From NCBI GenBank assembly GCA_035048485.1, contig CM068583.1, positions 51,387,790-51,451,789 on the forward strand: 64,000 bases of DNA, in the 5' to 3' direction. The notes beneath the pieces are model-generated. The model searched no databases, had not been told where the DNA came from, and was given only the letters and a program-made list of their open reading frames with translations. Origin of the DNA: Pteria penguin (lineage: Eukaryota > Mollusca > Bivalvia > Pterioida > Pteriidae). Positions within the stretch are counted from its first letter, which is position 1, and every line of letters begins with the position of its first letter. Positions 35,005 through 45,599 of this stretch are shown piece after piece. Position numbers and translations under genes: made by a program.

Positions 35005-35720
35005 TCAGATATCAATTATTTTTAGTTCAATAGTGGCATACATTTCTTTATGATAGTCAGCATAAAACGTATAACCTATACCTAACCCATCCAATATATT
35101 TCTAATTGAATGTATCCAGCTGCCATCTACATTCATTCCCTCGTTATGAAATGCTCTTAGTATACAGTTATCAGAAATGAGTAACTTTATGCAATATTTT
35201 ATGATTCCAAGTTTTCTGTATTCAGTCAGTGGGAGTCGACCTAACTCATAGTAGACCATGCTATTACAAACATACTTTTGAACCCCTTATACTCGAGCAC
35301 AAAACATAGTGCGTTTTCTCTATGCCTTGAGCTTTATGTAAACTCCAAACCTCTGGACCATAATTAAGTATACTGACTATATCGGTATCGTATACTGAAT
35401 ATTTTATTTCAATATTTAAATAAAATTCCATAAATTTATCAACCAATGGAAAATGTTTTCTTCACTGATCTGAGTCACAACAAATTTCCCGATGTAATCA
35501 TACCCAAGTAACAAAATCTATTTCTGGTTCAATACTATCATAACTCCATTTTTCATCATATCGTAATTTCCCGCCATTTCTAAATACAACGATCATTGTT
35601 TTGTCAATGTTTTAAGTTAGTTTTCATCCCTGATTATACTTACGTAGCTCATCGAGCATTTCCTGTAAATTCTGTGGCGTGTGCCAAATGATGACCAGTC
35701 ATCCGGATACGTAAAAAGTA
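35005..35720 (-). pseudogene. Non-LTR retrotransposon ORF2 fragment (RT end and C-terminal part)
   Basis: On the minus strand in shifting frames: LFTYPDDW (remnant of the FADD box, about 35710-35690), KTMIVVFRNGGKLRYDEKWS (about 35610-35550), SILNYGPEVWSLHKA (about 35372-35328), YYELGRLPLTEYRKLGIIKY (about 35255-35196) and a GLGIGYTFY end. This is the block order of LINE ORF2 after the palm. Both ends are missing. Confidence 0.75.
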
Positions 35721-36569
35721 TATCATTTCTATTACTATGAATAGACAATTATTATGTAAAAATGCATTTGCAATCATTCACTTTCATGGAATAAAAATTT
35801 GTACAGTGAACGTTGTTGCAGTAGTATCTTTTCTGTATGCTTGTATATACATGTACATGTGTTAGGCTTGTGTAAAATCTCTCTGAGGATAGTCGTTGTA
35901 TAATAAATAAAAGAAACTTTTTTTTCAAATTTTCTTGGCCACTTGACCTCTATTAAGTGAAATATACTCTTGAGTGATTCCTTTGTTCATTGCAATATGC
36001 TCTTTCTGCACAGGGATACTTAACTGTTTTGTAGAATTATCTGTTCCCACTGTTACATAGTAAGCTCGTTGAAGCCCGAGATATTTTCCGAATACCGTAA
36101 CAATCTCAGGATTCACTTTCTCTCTGCAAAACAATTTTTGGTAGACTCAATCTTCGGGGTTTTACTGTCCTGTCTCCCATTTACAGACTTACTTAAAGTT
36201 TGAATGACTGCTGACAGGCTTATTTCTGTAAGAGTACCTTTACGCTGAGTCGCCCGGCGTGAGAAGATTAACATACCACAGTAGGGTAACCTGATTGTCT
36301 CTCATAGTGTCACTTATCATAATCTCGTTGCCCACAAACATCCTGAAGAGCTTCTATGAGCATGAATACCCTCAGCATTTATTTATGAATATATTGGCAA
36401 CATACATTGGCCTTGAATGTAAAGTAACATGCATTCCCAGAAAAACCCTTCACGTTGAACAGTCATACGTATCACAAAAGTTTGCACTGCAAAGATTTGC
36501 AGAAAGCAAAAACTTTGGGCAAAACAATAATACAGTAGGGATAAACAATCCAAGTCCTGGAAATATGCT
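35721..36569. other. Between two LINE fragments
   Basis: No exon was recognised. Open frames here (for example 35925-36134 minus and 36295-36684 plus) have no family resemblance. Confidence 0.35.
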
Positions 36570-36602
36570 AAGGGAGTTTTACTTTACCTTTTTGCAATCC
36601 TG

Positions 36603-36839
36603 TTGTCCAACTCCTATGCCCCTAAACCAAACCCAGGTTATAGAACCTCCAAACATCCATGTGGAGTATGTAATAAGGCTGTAACATGGAAGACAGCTGG
36701 AGTCTGTTGTGACTCTTGTAACAAATGGTACCACAAAGACTGCATAGGAATGAATACTCTCACCTATCATGGTCTCCATAATGTGTCATGGGAGTGCGAC
36801 CACTGTGGTCTCCCAAATTGTTCTGAGAAAGAAAACTGA
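36603..36839 (+). pseudogene. LINE ORF1 fragment with PHD zinc finger
   Basis: The frame holds CGVCNKAVTWKTAGVCCDSC then WYHKDC and WECDHCGLPNC, giving the Cys4-His-Cys3 pattern of a PHD finger. In this position, directly before an endonuclease/RT ORF, it is the ORF1 of a LINE rather than a chromatin gene. The open frame ends in the inserted antisense retroelement. Confidence 0.8.
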
Positions 36840-37283
36840 AGACATCTGACAAAGATGTATGACAAAAATCACCAAGGACATGCACACAAAAATGATAATA
36901 GTAGAATATACACAGAAAAACAGCATTACAAAAATATTCGATTGTGCTGCGGTTACGATACCGACGTAGGACGGTCAATTGAAGTAACAGACGTCATTCA
37001 ATTGGTGTTGTTTACCGGTTTACGGGCGCCCACCTTCACACTCACCGCAAAAACAGGACAATCAAAGGTCACACATTTAAAATTTTATAAATAATCCTCC
37101 ATATAGAGAACAAGGCTCAACAGGTTTCTCAAGAAGACAGGTCATAAAAATTTTTACTACACATGAAAAGTTTATAGAATAATATGTTGCTATCAAAAAT
37201 ATGTAAGGCGACATCAACTTAAATAAACCGTGCCATGCCCGTCTGTAAGCCGAGCTCAAATCCTTGTCAATAGGAGACCCGAC
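36826..37283 (-). repeat. 3' part of the GIPMGTN-type retroelement inserted in the LINE
   Basis: On the minus strand a frame ends EKPVEPCSLYGGLFIKF (about 37130-37080), preceded by LLLLVGSP (about 37290-37265), the C-terminus of this family. The 3' UTR runs down to GACAAAGATGTATG...GACATC near 36840. It separates LINE ORF1 from the endonuclease, and its GGCGACATCAAC at 37208 is the empty site for the foldback element. Confidence 0.7.
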
Positions 37284-39395
37284 TAACAGCAAAAGGGAAG
37301 GAGGATACACTTTTAAACCTTTATGTGAATCTAATGCCAATGAGAGTCTTCGTTCTATCTGTACTCCAACTGCAGCATTGTGCCCCATCAGTAAAACTGC
37401 AAAATGAATGCTATCAAATCGAACGAGGACACATATACCCCTACACATTATTTTGTTGAATCTATTATATTAAAAAAAACAGACCTAGAAAATCTTATTG
37501 AGTCAACAAAACCAGACATATTTATAGATAATCAGTCATGGTTGCACAACAATATTTGGTCATCCGATGTATTTCCCATGGGTTATTGCAGTTACAGAAA
37601 TGAATAAAAAAAGGACCCCCGTGTGGGAATTTTTATATAGGTATCAGAGAAATATCTCAGCAGAGAACCAACAGAGTTGAAATCTGATGACCTCTATGAA
37701 CAGCTTTGGGTTAAGGTTAAGGGTACACGAGACAAACTAGGAATGCTTAAACCAGCTAGGTTAGTAGTTTTATAGGGTAAGGCAGAGTGTAAATGCAAAC
37801 ATATGGTTGGATGGGGACTTTAATATGAGCGAGATGGGATAGTTACTCACTAAAGCCAAGGGCACCATAGGCAGTTAATAGGCAGTATAAAGATACGAAA
37901 CATCTGATCGAGAAGCAAACACGCAAACATTATTGAGCATACTTAGAAAACATAATATGCTATGACGAAAATACAGAAACATGGCAAAAGCAAAAGAAAT
38001 TCTGGAACTATATTAGAAACACAAAGAAAGATAACTCGCGACTAGCTCTTTTGAGATCTTAAGGCATACTATATGACACAAAACAAAAAGCTAACATCCT
38101 GAACAGACAATATCACTCTGTCTTCATTTCTGAAAATTCCAATGATCACCTACCCATCCTGACAGATAATTATCCATCTAGGGTAGAGATTATAGTAACT
38201 ACTCGTAGTCTGGAAAACTTCTTTTGAACAAGATCACGCAAAAGCCAAAGGGCCTGATGAACTCCCAGTTCGTATACTTAAACAGTTTGCTAATGAACTT
38301 TCTCCACATCTGGCTTACATCTTTAATAAATCACTTGCACTTGGGGACGTTCCTAATGACTGGCGTTAAGCCAATGTTGTACCCATTTTCGAAAAGGGAG
38401 AGAAATATTTGACTAGTAATTACCGGCCAGTCTCCTTGATGTATCTGTTGTAAGCTCATTAAGCACATTGTAGTGAGTAATGTACTTAATCATCTTCACC
38501 ATTTTGATATACTAGTTGACTGCCAGCATGGTTTCCGGGCCAAACGGGGCCTTGAAACCCAACTGCTTACATTATGCCATGAACTTCTTGGTAACCTTCA
38601 CTCCAGTATGCAAACTGATCTAATCATCCTAGATTTTTCTGAGGCTTTTGACAAGGTGCCTCATCGTAAGCTATTGAGAAAGTTAGACAATTATTGAATA
38701 AGGAGTAACACCTGGAACTGGATATCAGCTCTCTCAGCAACAGGTTACAACGATTGGCACTTGAAGGAAAGATATCTTGTCAATTGCCTGTCACCAGCGG
38801 AGTCTCTCAGGGTTCTGTACTCCAGCCTCTCCTTTTCCTTATCTTTATTCATGATCTACCATTTTGTGTTTAATCAAAAACCCGTTTATTTGCCAACAAC
38901 AGTATCCTTTACAGACCAATCCATAATTATAACGACCTCTTGATCCTCCAAAATGATCTTAACAATCTGGCGTCTTGAGAAAACAGTTGGGGCATGCAAT
39001 TTCATCCTTAGAAATGCTACTCCATGTCTATAACTAGGTCACATTCTCCACACAAATTCTCATACATCATTGAAGGGACATACTCTTCAAAATGTAAATA
39101 CTGTTAAATATCTTGGAATTACCCTCTCTAGTAACATGGCTTAGGATACTCATATCAACAATATTTCTGCAAAGACAAGGAAAATTCTTGGTTTTGCAGA
39201 AATGATATCTTAAAATAAAATAAGAACAAACTAAGAGTCTTGCGTAGAAATCGCTGGTTCGGTCAAACTTAGAATATTATTCTCCAGTCTGGTCTCTTCA
39301 CACTAAAACTAGTATCAAGAAATTAGAAATGTGCAAAGACGTGCTATCCGCTATGTTACCAACAGACATCATAACACATCCAGTGTTTCGTAATA

Positions 39396-39605
39396 TCACC
39401 AATTCGAATGTGTTATCAGCTATTCTGGTCAGAGAGGTGATAACACTTATTCAATCAAATCGGCGATAAATTATCATTAATTCGAATGGGCGATATCATT
39501 TATTGAATATCTGTATTATTATATCATACATATAACACGGATTTGATTGAATGTGTGATATCTTCTCTTTGTATCGAGTTGGTGATATCACCTAATCGAC
39601 TTCGC
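39396..39605. repeat. Cluster of short inverted repeats at the LINE end
   Basis: GTGTTATC...GATAACAC (39410-39447) and the perfect palindrome GGTGATATCACC (39581-39592), with several ATTCGAAT and GCGATA(T/A)ATCA motifs, occur here. The nature is unknown. Confidence 0.45.
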
Positions 39606-41465
39606 ATTTGATACCAGAACGGCTCCGGATAATATATATGAGCTACATCATCTACGAGCTAGGCTACAAGAACTCCTGTTCAGCTCTTCAGCACAATTCG
39701 AGCACGATTTACGTTTATATCATTTTCTACGGTCTAATGTATTGCAGTCATTGCAGTGACATAGCAATAGTAATTTTCATTCTGAAGTTCAATCAACGGA
39801 TATTCAGTATTTTTCTAAATGATTCAAAGAAGCCTGAAACTGATCATTGATCAGCTTATCACCTGGCATCCATCATCTCATCTTTGGGAAATGTAGCAAA
39901 ATTAATTTATAAGGCGCTCTTTGACATTCCAGAGAAAATAAAACACTATCTTTAACATAAGAAATGATTTTAGTGCAACTCTTCTTGTTATTACTTTCAC
40001 TTCCTACCATTACACAGATTATTTTCTTATTATTATTTATTCTACTAGTCTTCATTATTTTCTATCATTTTTAATCTCTTATTTAAAGGCACCTGATCCG
40101 AGACTGGAAAATTATAGCAAGAAAATGATAAATTACGACAATATCTTATTTTTCCTGTTTTGCATATATTATAAACTTTGTGTTAATTGCAAAATTTACA
40201 ACTAAAATCCCTCAATGTTTCCTAGAATAAAGGTAATTTAGTCGAACTGAATTAGGTTGGTTTCAATTCTCCAAATAAGGCGATGCGCCCATAATCATAC
40301 GCGTGTGCGGATATTTACTGTAGAAAACAACAACAATGGTTCACATGGAGGAATACGAGCATGGGAAAAGCAAAAGTGCGATAGAAAAAACTATACACAG
40401 ACTCCGAGGCCAAAAAAGGAAAAGTGGAACAAATTTTAGAATCGGGTAAAGCTTGAGTTTCATTTTCAAGTGATTTCCTCTGACCGTCCTCATCAATATT
40501 CAAAGAGTTGGCGTGGTTATGTTGCAGATTTAAAACGGGCATATCTTGTTAACGACAGCGACTTTGGTAACGATACTTTTTACACATCTTAGATAATATA
40601 CTAACAATCGATTGCCATTTAAGAAATCCGTTTACATTTTTATACTTTTCCCGACTTCATTCAGACCATGCTCCTCTAAGATTTCAGTCATATTTCATAT
40701 ACATGTATATGTGCGTATATGTGTATACAAAACTGACCGACAATTGATTTCAACACGTTAAGAAATGAATTTATATAAACGTTTCGCTTGTTTTCAAATC
40801 CCTCATTTATAACATTGTTATATTACGTTACTACATTTGTATATCACGCATTTTGACAGTTATGAATAGTTATGTTTAAACTAAACTACAGCACTATAAT
40901 TTAATTTGAAGAAAATCAATTCTCTTCCGTAGTTTGCTAAGCATGCATAGAGATAGAGTTCAACAGGTGACGAATTTGACACGTGATTTAGTCTCAAAGA
41001 AGCCAGCTTTGAAATTGATCACCTGATGATCGTATCGCCTAAATGCATCCTCGTTGGGAAAATGTAGGACACATATAACAAGGTTTCTTGATACATTCAT
41101 AAAAATAATTAAACATACATGATGTTGAAATTTTGACAAAAACTGGCATATTCAAAAATTTAGAATTTTCTTTCTTGTAATGATATTTTTCTTCAATGAT
41201 TTTGTCATGTGATATTATGTGATGATGACTTTATTATTATAACATCATATGCTTAAAACTCTAAACTCAATCCCCATGACTCTTCTTTAGAGTGTAAATT
41301 ACAACAATATTTTCTTCCTATGTGTAAACTACCGTGTAAATTCTTGAATCTGAATTCGACAGTTTAATTTGACTTCTACACTAATTAAGTATTCCAAGTC
41401 GAATTCTATTTAAATCAAATAATGAAAAATAAAGGAAAGACAGATTAAAACGTAAAAGAAAATGA
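39606..41465. other. Intergenic, nothing recognised
   Basis: This AT-rich sequence lies between the LINE and the cysteine-rich gene. No exon can be supported. Confidence 0.35.
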
Positions 41466-41470
41466 GATAT

Positions 41471-41476
41471 TTTATT
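41471..41476 (-). terminator. Poly(A) signal of the cysteine-rich gene
   Basis: TTTATT on the plus strand is AATAAA on the minus strand, 325 bp after the stop codon. Confidence 0.45.
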
Positions 41477-41800
41477 TCTTGCAAGTTGTGTCGAGATTAC
41501 TCTGATGAAATCAGAATACATACTTCAATACTCATAGGGAAAATCAGACTGTTAAAACAAAGATAATTGCATAAGCGACCATCGTCTTTTCCCTTAGGAT
41601 CTCAAAATTTAAGATGAGTCATTGCTCAAGACCGCTCAGAATAATGAAGAAAAGAAGCAAGTTAATGTTCCAGTGATTAAGATAATGGACCAAGATTTAC
41701 AGCTACATGAAAACAGTTAAGACAGACGAAGTTTCAATTTCCCGGGAAATTCCCTTGAGCAATTTATCACGATCATTGTCTTTGTCACAAGTTCTGTGCT

Positions 41801-42052
41801 TTAATCTCTTACAAAAAGTCCGCATATTCGGGAACACTGGTATAGGAAACGGTAACACGATTCTTCGCATGCATAGAAGTCCTCTTGTGGTGCGTTTAGG
41901 ATTTCTTCTGATTGAAGCCCACATTTATTCATACATGCATTCAGTCTGGCCTGACATCTTTTTGTACACATTATACTTTCAAAGACCGAGAAGGACTGTG
42001 AGCGTTCTACAACCAGAGACACCATGAGAAGAATGATCACAAACGAGTACTT
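41801..42052 (-). CDS. Exon 2 of the cysteine-rich protein
   Basis: The frame is open for 83 codons from acceptor TTTTCAG|AAGTACTCG (AG at 42053-42054) to a stop at 41801-41803. It holds most of the signal peptide and all eight cysteines, ending ICGLFVRD. Confidence 0.78.
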   Translation of the reverse strand, partial: KYSFVIILLMVSLVVERSQSFSVFESIMCTKRCQARLNACMNKCGLQSEEILNAPQEDFYACEESCYRFLYQCSRICGLFVRD

Positions 42053-45000
42053 CTGAAAATAATCAAAGGAAAATCAACATGTATTTTTACGTCATATCGC
42101 CTTAAAATAAAACTAGATATAGTATAACAGAATGAGTCCTAAAATATTAAATGTACAATAGTTTCTAATCCAATTCTTCCAGCATTTCCTCAATTTTCAT
42201 CGACTGAGATGTAAACGGTCGCACATGTACATTACCACTAAATTCTTCAATAAATATAGAACATATATATACCTTTTAATTTTGTGCACCATATGCGCAT
42301 TTCGACAATCTCTGCTTTAAAACTAATTTGTCTAGATACTAAAATACTGTGCGTAATCAATTTCCGCAACAATGAGGAAATCTGAAGGAAATTTAAACGG
42401 TAAAATGATAATTATGCAAAAAGTAAATGTCACTGCAGTTAAACAGTCATTTTCATTCCTTTTCTAGAAAAGGATTAAACAATTTCTATCTAGGAAAAGC
42501 GTAAAACAAATGATGAAAAATTGAAAAAATACAAAATTTTTCGAATAATATTCTTTGAATTTAAAATATATTGGAGGACTTTTAGCACTTAAATACGATT
42601 TTCTTTTATTTTCATTATTACGTACAAGTATACATTGTCCCGGTAACAGATCGTGATCTTGGCGAGTATGCCGGTGTTATATAGTAGTTTTCCCCCTAGC
42701 CATTTTTCCCCTCGGAAAAATGGCTATATAGTAGTTTCCCCCCCCCCCCCCGAAAAATGGCTATATAGTAGTTTTTCCCCCGAGGGAAATTTGGCTATAT
42801 AGCCATTTCCCCCCCTCTTATAGCCATTTTCCCCCGGGGAAAAACTACTATATAGTGGATTTTCCCCCCAATGAGAAATTCCGGATTTTCTTTTCACACA
42901 TACATGTAAGTAAATCCAGCTTGTTACCTTGTTAAAAATAAATAGATTCTATCTAAAATAGAGATATCTCAATTTTTTCTACGGTTTTAATTGATTAATT
43001 GATTTTTGTTTTACGTCACACAACGAATATTTCACGTATATGGTGACGGCATCTGCCTGATGCGGGGCATACAAATTTTGACCTTTGCAACGGACCCACC
43101 CGAAGCAGTGAGGGATCTTTAACGTGCCATGCATACCACGACACGGGGCCTCGGTTTTTACTGTCTCATCCGAAAGACATGACACCGGCATGACCAGAGC
43201 GGGACTCGAACCCCGGCCTCCCGATCAGGAGTCCGACGCGATACCACTAGGCCACGCCGGCTTTTTTTATACGGAGATATATCCAATTAATTTAGAGATA
43301 CATGTATCTCATTTTCTTAAGTAGAAATGTTTTCAAATTTAATCTCTTTTCCAAATACAAATGCATTTATTTAGAACAGAGATTTATATACTAGACTTTC
43401 ATTCAAGATATCTTTATTTAATCCGAAAAATCTCTATACATACAAATGGAAAAAAGAAAAACAAGTTCGTTTTTATGCCCCCGGAATGAAGTTCGGGGGC
43501 ATCTAGTTTTTGGCCTGTCTGTGACTCTTCGCCTGTGGCAAAAACCTTGACTATATCGTTTGTTCCAAGAGGTACAAGGCTTTGAAACTCCACATATAGT
43601 TTTCTCGTGATGACCTTTTATTTGTTTTTTAACTAGTGACTTTGACCTTGGTGCTCTACGTTTTCAAAAACTTAAACTTTGGCTGTATCTTTTGTACCAA
43701 AAGGAGAAGGGGTTTTGAACTTCATATATAGATTACTTGTGATAAGATCTTTAATTTGGGACCATGACTTTTGACCTCATGACCTTGATCTTGAAGTGTG
43801 ACCTACTTTTCAAAAACTTTAACCTTGACTATATCTTCTACACAAAAGGGTGTAGAGCTTTGAAACTTAGCATATAGATACTTTTAGATGAAACCTTTCA
43901 TACTTTGCGTAAGGGACAAGGAAATCACATTCTTGTGATCATGATTTACAACATCTGCGACTAGACAAACCTTGTTGTAGATTGCAAATCGTGGACACCT
44001 GGGTGGAATTCCCTTCTATTATTTTCATGTTCATCATGTACTCTGTACATGATGAGCGATATTGTGATATATAAAATGAATCAGTCTTAATTTATTTAGG
44101 AATTTCATGTTCAAGGAATTTTTGCACGTTCAATTCTTATATTTGTCATTGGAACATTTTGATTGATAAATTCCTATTTTACTTATCTTGTATTACGAAA
44201 AGTTTCCTGGGATCTAATCTTGAGTCACAGCCTGACGTCATGATTGACATCTATACGCAAGTAAACGACAATTTTTACAATGAAATAATAGAAGAAAATA
44301 GCATACTATGGTAAATATATAAAAAGAAAGTCTTGTAAATAAATACACATGTACATAAAACAAAAAATAAATACACACACATACACGCACAAACAGAACA
44401 CTTAACAGTATAGAGAAACCCATTAACCATAATACCATCGGTTTGACCCAGTCTATTACTATAGTACCTTTGTATTTCAAACGTTATCTGACTAATACAG
44501 AACGAACGTGTATAATTTCCAAACCGTTACGTAAGGGTGAAAACTACTATGGGGGAAAGACTACTATATAGTAGTTTTTCCGCCATGAGGAAATACTACT
44601 ACCGGTATATAGCCATTTTTCCGGGGGGGGGGGACAACTATGGGGGAAAAACTACTATATAACACCGGTATAGGATTATGTTCTAAATCGGAATCCGTAA
44701 AATATGTATTTTCAATATAGAGTAATGTCAAAGAACTGATTTTATATATATTCGTAGTCTTGATGTAATAGTTGAAGTAAACTTTAGTGAGTGACTATAA
44801 TAGCTGTTTCATTTATTATATACTAGTTTTCATTTCGCTTCTTGTCAGCGAAATATTTAATTTATTTTACTTTTTGTAAAACGTGTACAAGAAGAAGATA
44901 CTGATCGTTTTGATTTTTTATTAAAAATTAATTGCTATGCGTTATCTCAAAGCTGTTTACGATAAAATATTAAGGATTTTATTTAGAGATAGCACATCCA

Positions 45001-45353
45001 TACAAGAAAGCGAAAAAAGGTATACGATTTTGTCACCTTTTCCTTCAATACTTTACACTGCGACTGAATCTTCTACTCTCTTCTCCTTACTTTTTACTTG
45101 AGAGAGAGAAAGGTTTTAAACATTTAAATATTATAAAAGAACTAAAATAACATTAATCCTGAAAGTATTTTAAATACCATTTTATTAAAGTATCATACTA
45201 AAATAAATTTCTAAGACATGGTAGAAAAGATGTAAATGTTCACAGCAAGAATGTCTTTGTTTCAAACTTGTTAAAAATAGACATCTGATAATGTAAATTA
45301 TTTATATATTTAAAGCGTATTAAACACACACACCTATGCACATAAACGCACAC

Positions 45354-45400
<47 letters not shown>

Positions 45401-45445
45401 CTCACACAAATAAACATACCAAATACAAAACAAGACGCTTACCAT
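41801..45445 (-). CDS. Small secreted cysteine-rich protein (84 aa), two exons, family not recognised
   Basis: Exon 1 ends with the start codon itself (ATG 45443-45445, donor ATG|GTAAGC). Exon 2 (41801-42052, acceptor TTTTCAG|AAG) carries the rest, so the product starts MKYSFVIILLMVSLVV, a clear signal peptide (cleavage probably between residues 17 and 24). The mature part has eight cysteines at 30, 34, 41, 45, 63, 67, 74 and 78: two copies of C-X3-C-X6-C-X3-C joined by 17 residues. That spacing suits two amphipathic helices cross-linked as a hairpin. Function is unknown: defence peptide, secreted signal or structural peptide are all possible. Gene structure is well supported (TATA box, splice sites, poly(A) signal). 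The 3.4-kb intron holds a 2-kb DNA element. Confidence 0.75.
42999..43262 (-). mobile_element. Full-length family B SINE inside the inverted-repeat element
   Basis: On the minus strand the head GCCGGCGTGGCCTAGTGGTA and GGGGTTCGAGTCCC (B box) is followed by a body with CATGTCTTTCGGATGAGACA, CCTCACTGCTTCGGGTGGG and GCCGTCACCATATACGTG, ending GACGTAAAACAAAAATCAAT. It is nearly identical to the plus-strand copy at 48300-48565, so it is fairly young. Confidence 0.92.
43478..43870 (+). repeat. Mollusc-type repeat with CCCCCGGAATGAAGTTCGGGGG hairpin
   Basis: TGCCCCCGGAATGAAGTTCGGGGGCA opens the repeat, followed by TCTAGTTTTTGGCCTGTCTG and degenerate tandem blocks with ACTTTGACCTTG and TACCAAAAGG. 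The layout is the same as at 24676-25210. Confidence 0.75.
45356..45398. repeat. (CA)n microsatellite
   Basis: About 21 CA units, immediately left (transcriptionally downstream) of exon 1 of the cysteine-rich gene. Confidence 0.95.
45443..45445 (-). CDS. Exon 1 coding part: start codon only
   Basis: CGTCATAATG|GTAAGC: the ATG is immediately followed by a consensus donor. Joining to exon 2 gives MKYSF and completes a signal peptide that exon 2 alone lacks. The leader from the TATA box contains no earlier ATG. Confidence 0.65.
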
Positions 45446-45526
45446 TATGACGGGTTTGTCCAAAGAAATGAAAACTGTACTGTAGAGAAGTATTTATCCC
45501 AATAGTAATGTTGCGTGAATGAGTGT

Positions 45527-45536
45527 CTTTATATAG
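45527..45536 (-). promoter_or_regulatory. TATA box of the cysteine-rich gene
   Basis: On the minus strand CTATATAAAG lies about 82 bp before the start codon, predicting transcription from about 45495-45505 and a leader of about 55 nt. A strong TATA box fits a tissue-specific or inducible secreted product rather than a housekeeping gene; that is inference. Confidence 0.65.
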
Positions 45537-45599
45537 CGTGGCGCAATTAGCCTCCTCCACTCTAAGGAAATCAGTCAACTCCATGGTCTCGTCTCCAAG

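Larger units (their letters stand above)
36570..39395 (+). pseudogene. Decayed non-LTR retrotransposon (Jockey/CR1-like) with PHD-finger ORF1, endonuclease and RT
   Basis: Parts appear in order on the plus strand: an ORF1 PHD finger (36603-36839), a gap filled by an antisense retroelement 3' end (36826-37283), the start of an apurinic-type endonuclease (KKTDLENLIESTKPDIFI, about 37470-37525), an RT N-terminal part (about 38230-38450, ending NYRPVSL), QHGFRAKRGLETQL...DLIILDFSEAFDKVPHRK (38520-38670), the RT active-site box as LFANNSILYR (38886-38913), then YLGITLSSN and the C-terminal RAIRYVTN-like end near 39360. Stops and frameshifts are frequent, so it is dead. Both catalytic aspartates of FADD are asparagine. 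Confidence 0.88.
42669..44670. mobile_element. 2.0-kb terminal-inverted-repeat element with palindromic subterminal blocks
   Basis: The left end (42669) reads TGCCGGTGTTATATAGTAG then TTTTCCCCC. The right end (44642-44670) is its inverted copy, ending CTATATAACACCGGTA. TA flanks both sides (42667-42668 and 44671-44672). Both subterminal zones (42680-42866 and 44538-44640) contain repeated CTATATAGTAGTTTTTCCCC and GGCTATATAGCCATTT blocks in both directions, so each end can fold on itself. The interior is a family B SINE (42999-43262) and a hairpin-start repeat (43478-43870). No transposase frame exists, so it is non-autonomous. It lies wholly inside the intron of the cysteine-rich gene. Confidence 0.88.

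Noticed and set aside
36603..36839. Independent PHD-finger chromatin gene
   Set aside because: It is followed by LINE endonuclease and RT parts in the same orientation, so it is LINE ORF1.
43124..43324. 66-codon frame, and similar ones at 42979-43191, 48370-48600, 50353-50588 and 62699-62926
   Set aside because: They are frames through family B SINEs and recur in every copy.
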